A DNA stretch of 56,396 nucleotides, taken from contig CALIBN010000028.1 in NCBI GenBank assembly GCA_938045545.1, positions 1-56,396 of the forward strand, written 5' to 3'. The translations under genes were made by a program, and so were the position numbers. Below, one piece after another: positions 53,633 through 56,396 of the stretch (position 1 is its first letter; every line of letters starts with the position of its first letter). This DNA is from an uncultured archaeon (lineage in GTDB: Archaea > Thermoproteota > EX4484-205 > JAAOZP01). The notes beneath the pieces are model-generated. The model did no database searches. It was not told the origin of the DNA and saw nothing but the letters and a program-made list of their open reading frames with translations.

Positions 53633-55286
53633 TTAACTCCAGCCTCCTAAGCAGAGAAGCCTCCAGCATCCTGCATAAAACATGGTATATTACGGAGTGC
53701 ATCTCTTGCACACGGCTTGTTTCCGACGAAGGAGCCTTGATAGCGATGTCAGAGATTTCTGCCAGCAATCCCCCGTCTCTTCCAGTTAAAGCGATCACCG
53801 TTAGGCCTATGGCTTTAGCAGTTGCCGCAGCATAGATAACGTTCTGAGAGTTACCGCTTGTGCTTATACCCATCAAAACATCTCCTTTTTTCGCTAGAGA
53901 GTAGAGTTCCTGTGCGAAGGCCATGTTCCTAGTTGGGTTATCGTTCTCAACAGCACTGGAGAGAGAATGGTTTGAGCCGAGGACTATTACGCGCAGACCT
54001 TCCTCCAGGCTTTCCGCCAGGAGACTACCGTAAGGAAGCCCTTTAAACAGTTTTCTGCGATAAATCGGTATGGGTCTCTTAAGCTCAAAGGATTTCGAAA
54101 GCTCCGCAGAAATGTGGAACGCATCTGCGAAACTGCCGCCATTACCACATAGGAAGAGGGTTCCCCCAACCCTGAGACACATGTCTATGGCTCTAAAAGA
54201 CCTAACTAAGTCCTCTACTACAACATCCAGATCCCGATGAACTTTCACGAATCCCTCAACAATGTTTTTCACGAATGGTTCAAGATCCTCAGCCTGGTTA
54301 CTAGGCGGGAAGCCTGCTCCACCGTGAGCCCGGATATTTTCCTCCGTAATCATCCTGACCACGAGGTGACGGAGGTTGGGTATTGTAACAGCATGGTCGC
54401 CCGCTATGTGAAAGCCTTTACCCCCTAGCGAGGTTGGTCTTAAAACAATGTTTTTCAGAGGCCTATAATAATATTCTTCTTCATCTTTCTTTCTAGGACG
54501 AGCATAGTCCCTTATTGGTTTCAGATCAAAGTTTACGGCTGTAAACCTCTCTACTTTGAAACCAAGGTTTCTCACGATGGACAGTGCTTTGAGAAAAACT
54601 TCAGGTCCGATGACGGCTGATCCAAAATTCAGAAACACTCCTTCATCTAGGCGGCTGACGGCGTAAACGTATTTCTTGAAATCAATCCCGCTGGCTTCAC
54701 CTATGGCGGAAAAGTCGCAAGCAGGATGCTGATGGATTATATCTGTCCCAAGCGCCACGTGTACGGTAAACGGTATCCCCAATCTGTAAGCGTGGTAGAG
54801 GACGCTGTATTTCCTGAACTTGAAACGGCTGTCCTCAGCAATCATTCTGCCTAAGGATTCGCCGTAGCCTAAGCCGTCGCGAACACCACGTTGAATCGCC
54901 ACGTTCATCAAAAGTCCTGTCTCTTCAGCCATTCCGAAGGTTCCATCCTCTATGCTTGTGGCAACATCCTCGCTGGTCTCTCCGATTAGAGCGATTTCAA
55001 AGTCGTGTATTGAAGCTGCACCGTTAGAGGCCACGTGGCTCACCACGCCCCGTTCCATAAGATCTATGAGTACTGGTCCTAATCCACATTTTATCACGTG
55101 GGCTCCCATCATCCATAAGACTAACCTTCCTTTTCTCCTTGCGTCCACTATCATCTTTGCAACCTCTCTCAGCTCGGGGCTTTCAAAAGGTGGCGGAGGA
55201 GACTCAGGGTTGATCAAATCCTTAAGCTTTACAAGGTTCTTCCTCCTGGATATCGGGTAAGTCTTAATCCTGTTGAAATCCAGCAT
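53601..55286 (-). CDS. Fusion of deoxyhypusine-synthase-like domain and GmhA/SIS phosphoheptose isomerase
   Basis: 561 residues. Residues about 55-310 form a domain resembling deoxyhypusine synthase in its glycine-rich strand SHVASNGAASIHDFEIAL and continuing HVALGTDIIHQHPACDF and FLNFGSAVIGPEVFLKA. A long helical linker leads to a SIS domain from about 365: GTLFLCGNGGSFADAFHISA and KGDVLMGISTSGNSQNVI, typical of GmhA, which isomerises sedoheptulose-7-phosphate to manno-heptose-7-phosphate. The N-domain's activity is unknown. I start at ATG 55286 because TATATATT at 55311-55318 lies 25-32 bases upstream; a TTG at 55307 is the alternative. First gene of the operon. Confidence 0.8.
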   Translation of the reverse strand: MLDFNRIKTYPISRRKNLVKLKDLINPESPPPPFESPELREVAKMIVDARRKGRLVLWMMGAHVIKCGLGPVLIDLMERGVVSHVASNGAASIHDFEIALIGETSEDVATSIEDGTFGMAEETGLLMNVAIQRGVRDGLGYGESLGRMIAEDSRFKFRKYSVLYHAYRLGIPFTVHVALGTDIIHQHPACDFSAIGEASGIDFKKYVYAVSRLDEGVFLNFGSAVIGPEVFLKALSIVRNLGFKVERFTAVNFDLKPIRDYARPRKKDEEEYYYRPLKNIVLRPTSLGGKGFHIAGDHAVTIPNLRHLVVRMITEENIRAHGGAGFPPSNQAEDLEPFVKNIVEGFVKVHRDLDVVVEDLVRSFRAIDMCLRVGGTLFLCGNGGSFADAFHISAELSKSFELKRPIPIYRRKLFKGLPYGSLLAESLEEGLRVIVLGSNHSLSSAVENDNPTRNMAFAQELYSLAKKGDVLMGISTSGNSQNVIYAAATAKAIGLTVIALTGRDGGLLAEISDIAIKAPSSETSRVQEMHSVIYHVLCRMLEASLLRRLELNERAETLQTG

Positions 55287-55310
55287 CTGCGCGTAAATCC
55301 TCCTCAAAGT

Positions 55311-55318
55311 TATATATT
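55311..55318 (-). promoter_or_regulatory. TATA box of the heptose-type operon
   Basis: An AATATATA-type stretch on the minus strand lies 25-32 bases before ATG 55286. Unusually for this window a purine-rich GAGGAGG also lies between box and start. Confidence 0.45.
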
Positions 55319-55428
55319 AACTTAATTCTTTGCACGGGAGTCACGGAAAAAGTCTGAAGCATGAGGCTGTTGACTGCCAGAAGCGTTAAAAAGGAGTCTA
55401 AGCTTATTCAAACCCGCTTTCCAAACCC

Positions 55429-55438
55429 TTTAAATAGT
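55429..55438 (+). promoter_or_regulatory. TATA box of the terminal Gfo/Idh gene
   Basis: CTTTAAATAG lies 24-33 bases before ATG 55462, opposite in direction to the heptose-type operon promoter about 110 bases away. Confidence 0.5.
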
Positions 55439-55461
55439 GCATGAATCATTATTGGATAACC

Positions 55462-56396
55462 ATGAGGACAGTGAAAATAGGAGTGATCGGAGCAGGTTCT
55501 CACGCGAACAGTGTTCACTATCCCTCGCTCTCAATGATAGAGGAGGCGGAGGTTAAAGCAGTATGTGACCTTAACGAGGATAGGCTTAGGATGACGGCTG
55601 AAAAATACTCGATACCAAGCCAGTACACCGATTATAGAAAAATGTTGGAGAAGGAGGAGTTGGACGCTATATACCTGATAATGCCACCTCACCAGCTTTA
55701 CGACATAGCGGTCGACTGTCTCAAGCATGGCCTTAACCTTTTCATCGAGAAGCCTCCTGGCTTAACCCGCAGCCAAACTGAAAGCCTAGCCTGGTATGCT
55801 GAGAGACACGGATGTAAAACCATGGTTGGCTTCAACAGGAGGTTCATACCCCTCATGAGAAGAGTCAAGGAGATCGTTGAGAAAAGAGGACCGATAAACC
55901 ACTGCGTATCGATTTTTTACAAGAACATTATTTCGCAGGAGCCTCCCTACTATTATGGGGCGGTGGATGTTTTAACCTCGGATGTGATCCATGCAGTAGA
56001 TACTTTAAGATGGATGGGTGGAAGCGATGTTGAAAGGGTATGCAGCTCTGTCCGGAGGCTTTTCGTCCCGTACGATAATAGTTTTAATGCTATGGTTTCA
56101 TTCAAGAACGGTGCACTCGGCATCCTGATGAGTAATTGGGCGGCCGGCTCAAGAGTGCACGTGTTTGAAATGCATAGTAAGGGCATATCGGCCTTCATCA
56201 ACCCTAATGATAAAGCCTTAATATACAGGGATGGCTTGCCTGAACCTGAAGAAATATCTACTTTTGAAGCAGCAGGAGGCAGCACTGAATTCCACGTTTA
56301 CTACGGGTTCCTCGGCGAAAATATGCATTTCATACGATGCATGATGGAGGACAGGGAGCCTGAAACCTGTTTTAGAGATGCTGTTAAAACGATGGA
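55462..56396 (+). CDS. Gfo/Idh/MocA-family oxidoreductase, 3' end outside window
   Basis: 311 codons are visible without a stop before the window ends. The start VKIGVIGAGSHANSVHYPSL is the NAD(P)-binding fingerprint; LNLFIEKPPGLT carries the catalytic-lysine motif, and SDVIHAVDTLRWMGG the C-domain histidine. It should oxidise or reduce a sugar or sugar derivative. It is divergent from the heptose-type operon, so it could modify that product, but regulation and substrate are inferred only from position. The family is typically 330-380 residues, so only the end is missing. Confidence 0.8.
   Translation, partial: MRTVKIGVIGAGSHANSVHYPSLSMIEEAEVKAVCDLNEDRLRMTAEKYSIPSQYTDYRKMLEKEELDAIYLIMPPHQLYDIAVDCLKHGLNLFIEKPPGLTRSQTESLAWYAERHGCKTMVGFNRRFIPLMRRVKEIVEKRGPINHCVSIFYKNIISQEPPYYYGAVDVLTSDVIHAVDTLRWMGGSDVERVCSSVRRLFVPYDNSFNAMVSFKNGALGILMSNWAAGSRVHVFEMHSKGISAFINPNDKALIYRDGLPEPEEISTFEAAGGSTEFHVYYGFLGENMHFIRCMMEDREPETCFRDAVKTM

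Noticed and set aside
1..56396. CRISPR arrays, tRNA or rRNA genes, insertion sequences, integrase attachment sites
   Set aside because: Reading through both strands I saw no regular spacer-repeat pattern, no tRNA or rRNA sequence, no transposase and no long direct or inverted repeats. A covariance-model search would be needed to exclude small RNAs.

Overview
The window reads as the chromosome of an archaeon, probably a thermophilic member of the TACK/Thermoproteota side (Bathyarchaeia or Thermoprotei-like). Many genes start 25-34 bases after an A/T-rich TATA-type box (for example CTTTAAATA, CTTTTTATA) with no Shine-Dalgarno sequence, the arrangement of leaderless archaeal transcripts. The families (GH57 amylase, GalT-like HIT enzyme, GH116/DUF608, UroD-like proteins, DUF2208-like and DUF2284 proteins) also fit archaea. 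The lineage call is an inference and no rRNA or tRNA gene was found to settle it.

Layout. 1-1.25 kb: a decayed enolase-superfamily gene of bacterial flavour, richer in G+C than its surroundings. 1.4-8.7 kb: a UroD-family remnant, a diaminopentanoate-dehydrogenase-like gene plus a class III aminotransferase, two isochorismatase-fold hydrolases, a pair of amidohydrolases of which one has lost its metal ligands, and a DegT-type aminotransferase. 8.7-12.2 kb: a cytosolic heparinase II/III-like protein and a UroD-family pseudogene. 12.2-19.4 kb: a glycogen / alpha-glucan island (two glycosyltransferases, a half glycosyltransferase, a winged-helix protein, GH57 amylase, GalT-like enzyme, sugar-nucleotide pyrophosphorylase). 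19.5-26.8 kb: single-chain transketolase, an overlapping 66-residue gene, GH31 alpha-xylosidase-like enzyme, a broken medium-chain dehydrogenase and an L-fucose/arabinose-isomerase-like protein. 26.9-30.3 kb: a membrane protein and a UroD-like tandem pair. 30.4-41.7 kb: a glycoside-degradation region (GH38, class I aminotransferase, C-glycoside-deglycosidase beta-subunit-like protein, MFS transporter, GH116, Gfo/Idh oxidoreductase, GH35). 42-47.5 kb: membrane-anchored DUF362 protein, an ABC-2 exporter, and two frameshifted genes (DUF2284; GNAT-thioredoxin/YoaP-like). 47.6-50.5 kb: GH78 rhamnosidase-like enzyme. 50.5-55.3 kb: an operon resembling bacterial heptose synthesis (deoxyhypusine-synthase-like/GmhA fusion, HldE-type kinase, HAD phosphatase, cupin sugar-phosphate isomerase). 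The window ends in another Gfo/Idh gene, cut by the edge.

How it fits together. The glycosidases (GH31, GH35, GH38, GH57, GH78, GH116 and the heparinase-like protein) show no signal peptides, so they appear to work inside the cell on imported or endogenous glycosides. Transketolase can join pentose release (GH31) to sedoheptulose-7-phosphate, the substrate expected for the GmhA-like domain. Three adjacent gene pairs contain one apparently intact enzyme beside one paralogue lacking key residues or a whole domain. Five genes carry frameshifts or an internal stop (plus one short fragment) while very long reading frames elsewhere are intact, which suggests real gene loss, although assembly error cannot be excluded from sequence alone.
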